64,000 nucleotides of DNA, taken from assembly GCA_047967505.1 (NCBI GenBank), contig CM106540.1. The stretch is one strand, 5' to 3'. The notes beneath the pieces are model-generated. The model made no database searches. It was not told where the DNA came from and was given only the letters and a program-made list of their open reading frames with translations. Below are positions 53,187 through 64,000 of this stretch, piece after piece; the stretch's first letter is position 1; each line of letters starts with the position of its first letter. The DNA comes from Dipteris shenzhenensis. Lineage: Eukaryota; Polypodiophyta; Polypodiopsida; Gleicheniales. A program made the position numbers and the translations under genes.

Positions 53187-54374
53187 ATTTTTGGTTGGAC
53201 AACATTATTGGGCGCAAAACCACATTGCTTGCCACAGGTTTCTTACCATCTCTCAAAGCCTCGTATATTTGCATTGCATAGGATATATCAAGGCTTCGGC
53301 TATTAGTAAAGAGAGGTGCAGCTTCCACATCTTTGGCATTCACAAACCACATCCTTTGACCCCAGATATATCCCACATCATCATCTGTAACTGCTTCATT
53401 AAGATGCAGATTAAGATTTTTGATTGATGTGAGTTCATCCTGATCATCTTCAGCCTCGGGTTCTGAGTCTTCTTCATCTTTCTCTTTTTTTGACCGTTTT
53501 TCATCCACATTATCTTTCTCTACAGTGGGACGATGTCTTTTTTTACTGCTTGGAACCGTGGCTCTTGCAGTACTAGCCTTTTGCATTTCACGTCGTGGTT
53601 TGCTAGCAAGAGCTTCTAGCATAACTGCAGTGGATCGACCTTGATCTTCTTCAATTTTTTTTAATTCCCGTGCACTCAAGGCTTGTTTTTCATCATCCTT
53701 AGTTACATCCACCATTTCTGGCTCTAGAAGTTTGCGCTCATGTTCTACAAGTTTGTGACAGTGTGCCTGTTCTTCTTGTCCCTGCATCAAAGTCTGAGCT
53801 TTTTGATCTCCTTCATGTGAAGATCCTTGAATATGAGGAGCATATTCTGCATCCTGAAAGTATTCAAACATTATCTTTGCATGCATCCTTTTTGCCACCA
53901 CACTAGGAAATTGCTCCCAAGTATATGAAAGAGTCTCCAATGCACTTTGCAGCTCTGGAAACTTTGATGGTTGAGGAGGAGGCATCACAAAGGTCTTTGA
54001 GTCTCTCCTTGACACAATAAAATGAATACCGCCAACTTCAGGATCTGAACTCTTTGTTAAAATATCCACAAATGTGTCTTTTCACTGTATTATTATGCCT
54101 ACCACAAGGCTTGAAGTCATATCTTTTTTGAAGAAAGTAGCATCCCATGGAGCTTCAACACCATTGAACTCCCTTTTTGACATAAGTAGAAAGAGTCTCT
54201 TTTCCTTTTGATGAAGAAACCAAGCTCTTCTTCCCATGTGATATCGAGTCCACCTACAAAAGCCATTGGGGCTATATTCCTTTCCTTTGAAATTCAGAGT
54301 GACATCAGAAACCCATTCTCTGAGATCAGAGTCATTTAGGATAGCCATCATATTAGCTGATTGCTCCATAATCC
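53187..54374 (-). pseudogene. N-terminal region of the methyltransferase-like/Ulp1-like protein, unknown domain plus NLS linker
   Basis: A splice acceptor TTTTCTTGTAG at about 54375 precedes ATG 54369 (MEQSANMMAILNDSDLREWV). About 95 codons follow, with RWTRYHMGRRAWFLHQKEK, then a TGA at 54082-54084. The same frame continues as DILTKSSDPEVGGIHFIVSR to 53187. Residues about 180-300 are a charged linker with basic clusters (SKKRHRP; EKRSKKEKDEE), a good nuclear localisation signal, followed by an acidic run. Because both sides of the TGA are in frame and protein-like, it is most simply a nonsense mutation (CGA or TGG origin) or a sequence error. A 95-nt in-frame-spanning intron is conceivable but would remove coding-like residues. 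No family recognised. Confidence 0.5.
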
Positions 54375-55495
54375 TACAAGAAAAGATAATGAAGAATTTA
54401 GATACATACAAGTAAAGTACAATATACAACCCTTGATACAATAAATGTGGGAAATAGCCCAAAAGGCTTTACAAGGCTTCATATGGCAATAAATGTGGGA
54501 AATAGCCTAAAAGGCTTTACAAGGCTTAAATATTTGTACAAATGTAAAAAAATTAGCCAATAAAGCTTTACAAGTAATATAAAATGTCGTCTAGTGATAA
54601 AGCTTCAATCTTCGTGAAGACATGTAATCTGTCCATCCATTGATTTGCCCTCTAGTCATAAAGCTTCAATCTTCGTGATGACATGTAATCTGTCCATCCA
54701 TTGATATCTGTGCACTGATACCCAACTGATGCAATCTATCCACTAAAAACTATTCCACTGATATCCACTTATGCAGCCCACATGATATCCACTTATGCAT
54801 CCCACTGATACTCGTTAAATAGTAAATGGTCGGGTTTATTACAAGGCGCTTCATATGACAATAAATGTAAAAATAGCATAGAAGGCTTTACAAGGGTTTT
54901 TATGACAATAAAGGAGCTTAAATATTTATACAAATGCAATAAAAATAACCAATAATCATCAAGCTCCAATATGTCCCATGACATGTAATCTGTCCACTGA
55001 TATATGTAATCTGTCCACTGATATCTGCTCATGCAATCTGCCCACTGATAAACTTCTTGGTAAATGGTAAAAGGTCTTATTTAATAGCATGTTATGAGTG
55101 TTAAACCGCATGTGAGCGAAGGGACTGACAACGATTAGGAACTAGTTAGAAAAATTTGAGCATGGCTTCGATTGGCAACTTGGAGAATTGTCTCTCCTCT
55201 AAGCTATGCTAAACTATGCTAAACCAACCGTCGAAGTGAAGAAAAGCAATAAATAATTTCTTTTTCTGTGTTCATTTTAATGTGCTGGGGTTTAAGAGGC
55301 TTAAATATGCAAAAGAAGGGGTTGTGATGTAGAGGCTAAACCTGCATGTGAGATAAATGAACAACAAGTATCTAAAGAAAAGTTAACATTTTTCAATTAA
55401 AAAATATTATCTCACCTTCAAAACAAACCATAAATTCACTCTTTTATAATTTTTTAAAAATATAATATAAAACATGTAAATATATAAAACTCTCT
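54375..55495. repeat. Upstream region of the locus with short repeats; no ORF
   Basis: The phrases tttacaaggctt(c/a)atat and ggcaataaatgtgggaaatagcc recur at 54440-54560 and 54840-54900; aagcttcaatcttcgtgaagacatgtaatctgtccatccattgat occurs twice, 61 bp apart (54600, 54661), with further echoes to 55045. This should contain the promoter and 5' untranslated exon of the minus-strand gene, but nothing definite can be picked. Confidence 0.6.
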
Positions 55496-55496
55496 T

Positions 55497-55691
55497 TACT
55501 TTCTCTCTCTCTCTCTCTCTCTCTCGACTCCTAAATCTCTCTGTAGCCATAGTCAAGACACCTCATTCTCTCTCTTAATCTCTCTCTCTCTCTCTGACAA
55601 CTCTTAAGTATTTTCCTCTCTATCCTCATCCCACTTATTCTCTCTCTCCCTCTCCCTTCCTCTAGCATAGAAGTTTCATTCCTCCCTCTCT

Positions 55692-55750
<59 letters not shown>

Positions 55751-56680
55751 TCTCTCTTTCTCTCTCCCTAAGTCTCCCTCTTCTCTTCTCTCTCTCTCTC
55801 TCTTTCCCTCTCTCCTCTCGCCACGTTTCATTCTGATAAACATCTCTCTCTCTCCCTCTCTCTCCCTCTCTCTCTCCCTCTCTCTCTTTCCCTCTCTCCC
55901 TCTTTCTCTCTCTCCCTCTCTCTCTTTCTCTCTCTCTCCCTTTCTCTCCCTACTCTCTCCCTCCCTCAAGCAGCCACGGCCCCCAGGAGACCCTCTTCTC
56001 TCTCTTAATCTCTCTCCCCCTCTCTCCTCTCTCTTTCTTTCCCTCCCTACTCTTCTCTCTCATTTAAGGAGCCCCTCTTCTCTCTGTGAATCTCTCTCTC
56101 TCTCTCCCTCTCTCCCTCTCTCTTGGCGGCCACAGCCGCCAAGAGCCCCTCTTCTCTCTCTTAACTTCTCTCTTTCTCTCTCTCCTCTCTCTTCTCTCTT
56201 TCTCTCCCTCCCTATTCTCTCATTTCTCAAATTTACAAACTCAAATATAAATAAAAAACTTATTAAATTAGAACTCAAAAACTCAAATAAGAAACTAATT
56301 TAATCCCTCTCTCTCCCTCTCTCTCTTTCTCTCTCTCTCCCTCTCTCTCTTTCCCTCTCTCTCTCTTTCTCTCTCTCCCTCTCTCTCTCTTTCTCTCTCT
56401 CTCCCTACTCTCTCCCTCCCTCAAAGCAGCCACAGCCCCCAAGAGACTCTCTTCTCTCTCTTAATCTCTCTCCCCCTCTCTCCTCTCTCTTTCTTTCCCT
56501 CCCTACTCTTCTCTCTCATTTAAGGAGCCCCTCTTCTCTCTGTGAATCTCTCTCTCTCTCTCCCTCTCTCCCTCTCCTCTCTCATTTAAGGAGCCCCTCT
56601 TCTCTCTCTTGATTTCTCTCTTTCCCTCTCTCCTCTCTCCTCTCTCTTTCTCTCCCTCCCTATTCTCTCATTTCTCAAAT
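55497..56680. repeat. CT-rich polypyrimidine region with about 450-bp duplication
   Basis: Dominated by CTCTCT and CTCCCT words. A non-CT marker (gcagccac(a/g)gcccccaggaga ... catttaaggagcccctcttctc ... caaatttacaaactcaaata) occurs at about 55970-56270 and again at 56420-56720, so the block has been duplicated in tandem. ORFs rich in Arg/Glu on the minus strand are artefacts. Confidence 0.95.
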
Positions 56681-56739
56681 TTACAAACTCAAATATAAAT
56701 AAAAAACTAATTAAAATAGAACTCAAAAACTCAAATAAG

Positions 56740-57215
56740 AAACTAATTCTCCCATTACTCCCCCTCTCCCATTGGACCCCCATCCCTCATCCCAATCTTC
56801 CATTAGCCCTCCCCCCATCCATCCATTTCTTCTTCCTCCCCATTGCCACCACTCCCATCCCACATTTCCACCACGTCCCATACTCCTCCCATTTCCCAAA
56901 ATCCCATATTTTCCCATCTCACCCTCCTCTTTTTCGTCCCCTATTAACTCCCTCACTCATTTCACTCCCTTATTATCCTACTCCCCTATTACCCTCCCCA
57001 CTCTCACTTCCACTTCCCATTACTCACTTGCCATTTGAAAACTATTAATATATTATTATACTATTTTTTATACTTATTATCATACACCCTTATTACTTCC
57101 CTCTCCCATTCCACTCCCTCCTCATTCCCACTTCCACTTCCCATTACTCACTTGCTATACACATTTGCAAACTATTAATATATTATTATATGATTTTTTA
57201 TACTATTTGCAAACT
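56740..57215. repeat. Pyrimidine-rich DNA with a 126-bp duplication
   Basis: The text cattcccacttccacttccc / attactcacttgc, followed by aaactattaatatattatta and a tttttatact end, occurs at about 56995-57075 and 57120-57205. No gene seen. Confidence 0.8.
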
Positions 57216-57430
57216 TACATATGGGCAAAATCACAAGTGTCAAAGCGATCCTATTGTGGTCATACAACAACTGTGCTTTTATTCAAGGGCATATTTATCC
57301 TCATCAACAAGCTTATTTACTCAAGGTATGCATAATTTGTGCACTAGGTGTTTACTTTGTATCAAAATTGTTTGCCACACACACACACATATACACATAC
57401 CGAGAATTTTCTAATATTATCGCACTACAT
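57216..57430. other. No gene recognised
   Basis: Spacer between pyrimidine-rich DNA and the satellite; contains a short (CA)n run at 57377-57400. ORFs are short and overlap in three frames. Confidence 0.45.
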
Positions 57431-60400
57431 TTCTCCGATGGGCACAAAACTTTGTACACGCCTCAACCTAGGTCTTATTGACTTGCATACAAAGTGGTGC
57501 ACCCATCTCATAAGTACTTGTTCGGATAACACACCTCCAAACGTATTTTATGATGATTGTGCATAACACTAGGAACAAAATGGTGTATCATGTGAGATCG
57601 ACTATGCAAAGCATATCCAATGGACACAAGACTTTACACGTTCCTCAACCTAGGCAGTATTGACTTGTGTGCAAAGTGGCATCCCCATCCGATAAGTATT
57701 TGTTTGAAAAATACACCTACGATCGTGTTTTTTGACCGTTGTACATGACACCAAGGCAAAAAACGGTATTTAATACTCAATCTACCATGTAAAGCATATT
57801 TGATGGGCACAATACTTTGCACGTGCCTCAAAAGTGGTGGTATGGTATTCCATGCAAAGTGGAACACCCATTCAATAAGTACTTTTTAGAATATCACACC
57901 TAGGACCATGTTTTTTATTGGTTGTTGTCCATGACACTAAGGCAAAAACACTGATTTATGCTTAATCGACAATGCAACGCATATGCAATCATCAAACTAC
58001 TTTTCACACATCTCAACCTAGGTATTATTGACTTACATGCAAAGTGGCGTGCCCATCCCATAAGTACTTAGTTGAATAACACATCTAGGACTGCGTTTTT
58101 TGATGATTGTGCATGACACTAAGGCAAAAACGGTGTTTTATGCTTGATTGACAATGCAAAGCATATCCGATGGGCACAATACTTTGCACACACCTTCAAC
58201 TAGGTAGAATCAACTTACATGCAAAGTGGCACGCCCATCCCATAAGTGCTTGATCGGATAACATACCTAGCAGCGTGTTTTTTTACAGATGTGCATGACA
58301 CTAGAGCAAAAATAGTATTTAATGCTCGATCGACCATGCAAAGGATATACGATGGGCACAAAACTTTTTGTACACCTCAACCTAGGTGGTATTAAAATGT
58401 TCTCAAAGAGGCACACCCATCCGATAAGTACTTGGTCAGATAACACACCTAAGGGCGTGTTTTTTTGCGGATATGCATATCACTAGGGAAAAAATGGTGT
58501 ATAATGCATGATCGACCATGCAAAGCATATCCGATGGTGACAATACTTTGCACGCATCTCAACCTAGTTGAAACGGACTTGCGTGCAAACTGGAGCCCCC
58601 ATCCGATAAGTACTTGTTTGAATAACACACCTAGGACCGTGTTTTTTCATGGTTGTGCATGACACTAAGGCAAAAACGGTGTTTTATGCTTGATCGACAA
58701 TGCAAAGCATATCCGATGGGCATAGTACTTTGCACACACCTTCAAATAGGTAGAATCGACTTACATGCAAAGTGGTAAGCCCATCCCATAAGTGCTTGAT
58801 CGGATAACATACCTAGCAGCGTGTTTTTTTATAGATGTGCATGACACTAGAGCAAAAATAGTATTTAATGCTCGATCGACCATGCAAAGGATATCTGATG
58901 GGAACAACACTTTTCGTACACCTCAACCTAGGTGGTATTGAAATGTTCTCAAAGAGGCACACCCATCCGATAAGTACTTGGTCAGATAACACACCTAAGG
59001 GCGTGTTTTTTTGCGGAAGTGCATATCACTAGGGCAAAAATGGTGTATAATGCGTGATCGACCATGCAAAGCATATCGTTTGAATAACACACCTAGGACC
59101 GTGTTTTTTCATGGTTGTGCATGACACTAACGCAAAAACGTTGTTTTATGCTTGATCGACCGATGAGCACAATACTTTGCACACACCTTTAACTAGGTGT
59201 AATTGACTTACATGCAAAGTGGCATGCCCATCCCATAAGTGCTTGATCGGATAACATACCTAGCAGCGTGTTTTTTTACAGATGTTCATGACACTAGAGC
59301 AAAGATAGTATTTAATGCTCGATCGACCATGCAAAGGATATCCGATGGGCACAACACTTTTTGTACACCTCAACCTAGGTGGTATTGAAATGTTCTCAAA
59401 GAGGCACACCCATCCGATAAGTACTTGGTCAGATAACACACCTAAGGGCGTGTTTTTTTGCGGATGTGCATATCACTAGGGAAAAAATGGTGTATAATGC
59501 GTGATCGACCATGCAAAGCATATCCGATGGTGACAATACTTTGCACTCATCTCAACCTAGTTGAAACGGACTTGCTTGCAAACTGGAGCCCCCATCCGAT
59601 AAGTACTAAATTGAATAACACACCTAGGACCGTGTTTTTTCATGGTTGTCCATGACACTAAGGCAAAAACGGTGTTTTATGCTTGATCGACAATGCAAAG
59701 CATATCCGATGGGCACAATACTTTGCACACACCTTCAACTAGGTGGAATCGACTTACATGCAAAGTGGCATGCCCATCCCATAAGTGCTTGATCGGATAA
59801 CATACCTAGCAGCCTGTTTTTTACGGATGTGCATGACACTAGAGCAAAAATAGTATTTAATGCTCGATTGACCATGCAAAGGATATCCGATGGGCACAAA
59901 ACTTTTCGTACGCCTCAACCTAGGTGGTATTGAAATGTTCTCAATGAGGCACACCCATCCGATAAGTACTTGGTCAGATAACACACCTAATGGCGTGTTT
60001 TTTTGCGGATGTGCATATCATTAGGAAACAAATGGTGTATAATGCGTGATCAACATTGCAAATCATATACGATGGTGACAATACTTTGCACGCACCTCAA
60101 CGTAGTTGAAACAGACTTGCGTGCAAAGTGGAGCCGCCATCTGATAAGTACTTATTTGAATAACACACCTATGGCCGTGTTTTTATATGGTTGTGCATGA
60201 CACTAAGGCAAAAACGGTGTATTATGCTTGATCGACAATGCAAAGCATATCCGATGGGCACAATACTTTGCACACACCTTCAACTAGGTGGAATTGACTT
60301 ACATGCAAAGTGGCACGCCCATCGCATAAGTGCTTGATCAGATAACACACCTAGCAGCGTGTTTTTTTACGGATGTGCATAGCACTAAGGCAAAAATGGT

Positions 60401-63400
60401 ATTTAATGCTCGATCGACCATGAAAAGCATATCCGATGGGCACGATACTTTGCACACACCTTCAACTAGGTGGAATTGACTTACATGCAAAGTGGCATTC
60501 CCATCGCATAAGTGCTTGATCGGATAACACACCTAGCAGCGTGTTTTTTTACGGATGTGCATGGCACTAAGGCAAAAATGGTATTTAATGCTCGATCGAC
60601 CATGCAAAGCATATCCGATGGGCATAATACTTTTCCTATACCTCAACCTAGGTGGTATTAAAATGTTGTCAAAGAGGCACACCCATCCGATAAGTACTTG
60701 GTCAGATAACATACCTAAGGGCGTGTTTTTTTGCGGATGTGCATACCACTAGGGAAGAAATGGTGTATAATGCGTGATCGACCATGCAAATCATATCCGA
60801 TGGTGACAATACTTTGCACACACCTCAGCCTAGTTGAAACGGACTTGCGTGCAAACTGGAGCTCCCATCCGATAAGTACTAGTTTGAATAACACACCTAG
60901 GACCGTGTTTTTTCGTGGTTGTGCATGACACTAAGGAAAAAACGGTGTTTTATGCTTGATCGACAATGCAAAACATATCCGATGGGCACAATACTTTGCA
61001 CACACCTCCAACTAGGTGGAATCAACTTACATGCAAAGTGGCACGCCCATCCCATAAGTGCTTGATTGGATAACATACCTAGTAGCGTGTTTTTTTACGG
61101 ATGTGCATGACACTAGAGCAAAAATAGTATTTAATGCTCGATCGACCATGAAAAGGATATCCGATGGGCACAATAGTTTTCGTACACCTCATCCTAGGTG
61201 GTATTGAAATGTTCTCAAAGAGGCACGCCCATCCCATAAGCACTTGGTGAGATAACACACCTAATAGCATGTTTTTTTGCGGATGTGCATATCCGCGATG
61301 GGCACAATACTTTGCACACACCTTCAACTAGGTGGAATTGACTGCACACACCTTCAACTAGGTGGAATTGACTTACCTGCAAAGTGGCACGCCCATCGCA
61401 TAAGTGCTTGATCAGATAACACACCTAGCAGCGTGTTTTTTTACAGATGTGCATGACACTAGAGCAAAAATAGTATTTAATGCTCGATCGACCATGCAAA
61501 GCATATCCGATGGGCACAATACTTTTCGTACACCTCAACCTAGGTGGTATTGAAATGTTCTCAAAGAGGCACACTCATCCGATAAGCACTTGGTCAGATA
61601 ACATACCTAAGGGCGTGTTTTTTTGCTCATGTGCATACCACTAGGGAAAAAACGGTGTATAATGCGTGATTGACCATGCAAAGCATATCCGATGGGCACA
61701 ATACTTTTCGTACATGTCAACCTAGGTGGTATTGAGATTTTCTCAATGAGGCACACCCATCCGATAAGTACTTGGTCAGATAACACACCTAATGGCGTGT
61801 TTTTTGCGGATGTCCATATCACTAGGGAAAAAATGGTGTATAATGCGTGATCGACCATGCAAAGCATATCCGATGGTGACAATACTTTGCACGCACCTAA
61901 ATGTAGTTGAAACGGACTTGTGTGCAAAGTGGAGCCCCCATCCGATAAGTACTTATTTGAATAACACAGCTACGGCCGTGTTTTTACATGGTTGTGCATG
62001 ACACAAAGGCAAAAACGGTGTTCTATGCTTGATCGACAATGCAAAGCATATCCGATGGGCACAATACTTTGCACACACCTTCAACCAGGTGGAACTGACT
62101 TACATGCAAAGTGCCATTCCCATCGTATAAGTACTTGATTGGATAACACACTTAGCAGCGTGTTTTTTTACGGATGTGCATGACACTAAGGCAAAAATGG
62201 TATTTAATTCTCGATCGACCATGCAAAGCATATCCGATGGGCATAATACTTTTCCTATACCTCAACCTAGGTGGTATTAAAATGTTGTCAAAGAGGCACA
62301 CCCATCCGATAAGTACTTGGTCAGATAACATACCTAAGGGCGTGTTTTTTTGCGGATGTGCATACCACTAGGGAAGAAATGGTGTATAATGCGTGAGATC
62401 TCGACCATGCAAATCATATCCGATGGTCACAATACTTTGCACACACCTCAACCTCATTGAAACCGACTTGCGTGCAAACTGGAGCCCCCATCCGATAAGT
62501 ACTAGTTTGAATAACACACCTAGGACCGTGTTTTTTCATGGTTGTGCATGACACCAAGTCAAAAACGGTGTTTTATGCTTGATCGACAATGCAAAGCATA
62601 TCCGATGGGCACAATACTTTGCACACACCTTCAACTAGGTGGAATCGACTTACATGCAAAGTGGCACGCCCATCCCATAAGTGCTTGATCGGATAACATA
62701 CCTAGCAGCGTGTTTTTTTACGGATGTGCATGACACTAGAGCAAAAATAGTATTTAATGCTCGATTGACCATGCAAAGGATATCCGATGGGCACAAAACT
62801 TTCGTTCTCAATGAGGCACACCCATCCGATAAGTACTTGGTCAGATAACACACCTAATGGCGTGTTTTTTTGCGGATGTGCATATCATTAGGGAAAAAAT
62901 GGTGTATAATGCGTGATCGACCATGCAAATCATACCCGATGGTGACAATACTTTGCACGCACCTCAATGTAGTTGAAAAGGACTTGTGTGCAAAGTGGAG
63001 CCCCCATCTGATAAGTACTTATTTGAATAATACACCTATGGCCATGTTTTTATATGGTTGTGCATGACACTAAGGCAAAAATGGTGTGTTATGCTTGATC
63101 GACAATGCAAAGCATATCCGATGGGCACAATACTTTGCGCACACCTTCAACTAGGTGAAATTGACTTACATGCAAAGTGGCACACCCATCGCATAAGTGC
63201 TTGATCAGATAACACACCTAGCAGCGTGTTTTTTTACGGATGTGCATGGCACTAAGGCAAAAATGGTATTTAATGCTCGATCGACCATGCAAAGCATATC
63301 CGATGGGCACGATACTTTGCACACACCTTCAACTAGGTGGAATTGACTTACATGCAAAGTGACATTCCCATCGCATAAGTGCTTGATCGGATAACACATC

Positions 63401-64000
63401 TAGCAGCCTGTTTTTTTACGGATGTGCATGACACTAAGGCAAAAATGGTATTTAATGCTCGATCGACCATGCAAAGCATATCCGATGGGCATAATACTTT
63501 TCCTATACCTCAACCTAGGTGGTATTAAAATGTTGTCAAAGAGGCACACCCATCCGATAAGTACTTGGTCAGATAACATACCTAAGGGCGTGTTTTTTTT
63601 GCGGATGTGCATACCACTAGGGAAAAAACGGTGTATAATGCGTGATCGACCATGCAAATCATATCCGATGGTGACAATACTTTGCACACACCTCAGCCTA
63701 GTTGAAACGGACTTGCGTGCAAACTGGAGCTCCCATCCGATAAGTACTAGTTTGAATAACACACCTAGGACCGTGTTTTTTCGTGGTTGTGCATGACACT
63801 AAGGAAAAAACGGTGTTTTATGCTTGATCGACAATGCAAAACATATCCGATGGGCACAATACTTTGCACACACCTCCAACTAGGTGGAATCAACTTACAT
63901 GCAAAGTGGCACGCCCATCCCATAAGTGCTTGATTGGATAACATACCTAGTAGCGTGTTTTTTTACGGATGTGCATGACACTAGAGCAAAAATAGTATTT
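57431..64000. repeat. Satellite array, about 183-bp monomer, partly ordered as a three-monomer higher-order repeat
   Basis: Monomers share catgcaaag(c)atatccgatgg, actttgcac, acctcaacctaggt, gcccatccgataagtactt, ataacacacctag and a gcgtgtttttt landmark. That landmark falls at about 57908, 58092, 58276, 58456, 58640 and 58820, a spacing of about 180-184 bp. Three types alternate: A (TTTACGGATGTGCATGACAC ... AAAATAGTATTTAATG), B (TTGCGGATGTGCATATCAC ... GTATAATGCG) and C (TTCATGGTTGTGCATGACAC ... GTTTTATGCTTG), giving a period of about 548 bp from about 58276. Monomer deletions (near 59080, 61290, 62810) and extra A or B units interrupt it. The array continues past the right end. Its 60-80 codon ORFs are repeat artefacts. 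Confidence 0.95.
59754..64000. repeat. 2867-bp super-repeat within the satellite array
   Basis: Matching monomers recur with a constant offset of 2867 bp: 60003 and 62870, 60338 and 63205, 60555 and 63422, 60731 and 63598. Shared private variants (TTAAAATGTTGTCAAAGAGG in one A type, TTGATTGGATAACATACCTAGTAGC near 61065 and 63930) show that a block of about 15-16 monomers was copied as a unit. The second copy runs off the window. Confidence 0.85.

Noticed and set aside
54082-54084. TGA as a recoded (selenocysteine) codon
   Set aside because: Land plants lack the selenocysteine machinery, no SECIS-like element was seen, and other lesions are present in the same ORF.
54082-54104. An 18-nt intron (GTAGGC...ACAG) to bypass the TGA at 54082
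   Set aside because: Far below any usual plant intron size, and the TGA would remain after removing it.
55676-56783. Arg/Glu-rich minus-strand ORFs
   Set aside because: Product of CT repeats on the plus strand.
57431-64000. Recurrent 60-120 codon ORFs such as the MRMCISLGKKW and MCMTLRQKW types
   Set aside because: They recur once per satellite monomer or pair and reflect the repeat, not a gene family.

Overview
The window looks like nuclear DNA of a land plant with a large, repeat-rich genome. The evidence is a plant-type 3' end of 18S rRNA followed by ITS1, interstitial CCCTAAA-type (Arabidopsis-type) telomere-like repeats, plant LTR-retrotransposon primer-binding sites (TGGTATCAGAGC on the minus strand, and a TGGCACC..GGGGA variant on the plus strand), and fragments of Ty1/copia, Ty3/gypsy chromovirus, CACTA and Helitron elements. 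Spliceosomal introns are visible, and there is no bacterial-style gene packing. A non-flowering plant such as a fern, lycophyte or moss is a guess, not a demonstrated assignment.

Layout. 1-7 kb: AT-rich DNA with a possible LTR and local duplications. 7-8.2 kb: a broken Helitron replicase-helicase fragment. 10-12 kb: a MITE-like element and a protein-kinase pseudogene. 14.3-15.1 kb: a copia gag pseudogene. 17-18.6 kb: CACTA-like sequence. 18.6-20.6 kb: a long ACAT microsatellite followed by degenerate telomere-like repeats. 20.6-28.4 kb: mostly unassigned, with one internally repetitive ORF at 22.5-23.2 kb. 28.4-30.5 kb: an LTR, retropepsin-like remnants and a CACTA transposase remnant. 30.5-39.4 kb: a tandem LTR-internal-LTR-internal-LTR array of a non-autonomous, gag-only element on the minus strand. 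39.4-41.3 kb: a broken gypsy chromovirus integrase. 41.3-41.75 kb: a piece of rDNA. 41.75-45 kb: another LTR with its PBS, then about 1.4 kb of almost pure pyrimidine. 45-54.4 kb: the only substantial gene-like locus. 55.5-57 kb: CT-rich repeats. 57.4-64 kb: a satellite array of about 183-bp monomers running off the right end.

The most interesting locus is on the minus strand, about 54374 to 47414. Its 5' half encodes an unknown N-terminal region, a charged NLS-like linker, and a domain whose layout resembles a permuted (beta-class) amino-methyltransferase. The splice phase then runs in frame into three tandem modules with the His/Asn/Gln/Cys signature of Ulp1-like (C48) cysteine peptidases. 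Two exons of the module keep equal or nearly equal lengths (171 and 90 nt), and the junction phases agree in all three copies. The 5' half carries one in-frame TGA and about three frameshifts, while the peptidase modules look intact. It may therefore be a decaying gene, a degenerate large transposon ORF, or a locus with sequence errors. Apart from this locus and perhaps two small ORFs (22493-23161 and 45623-46033), I see no intact conventional gene.
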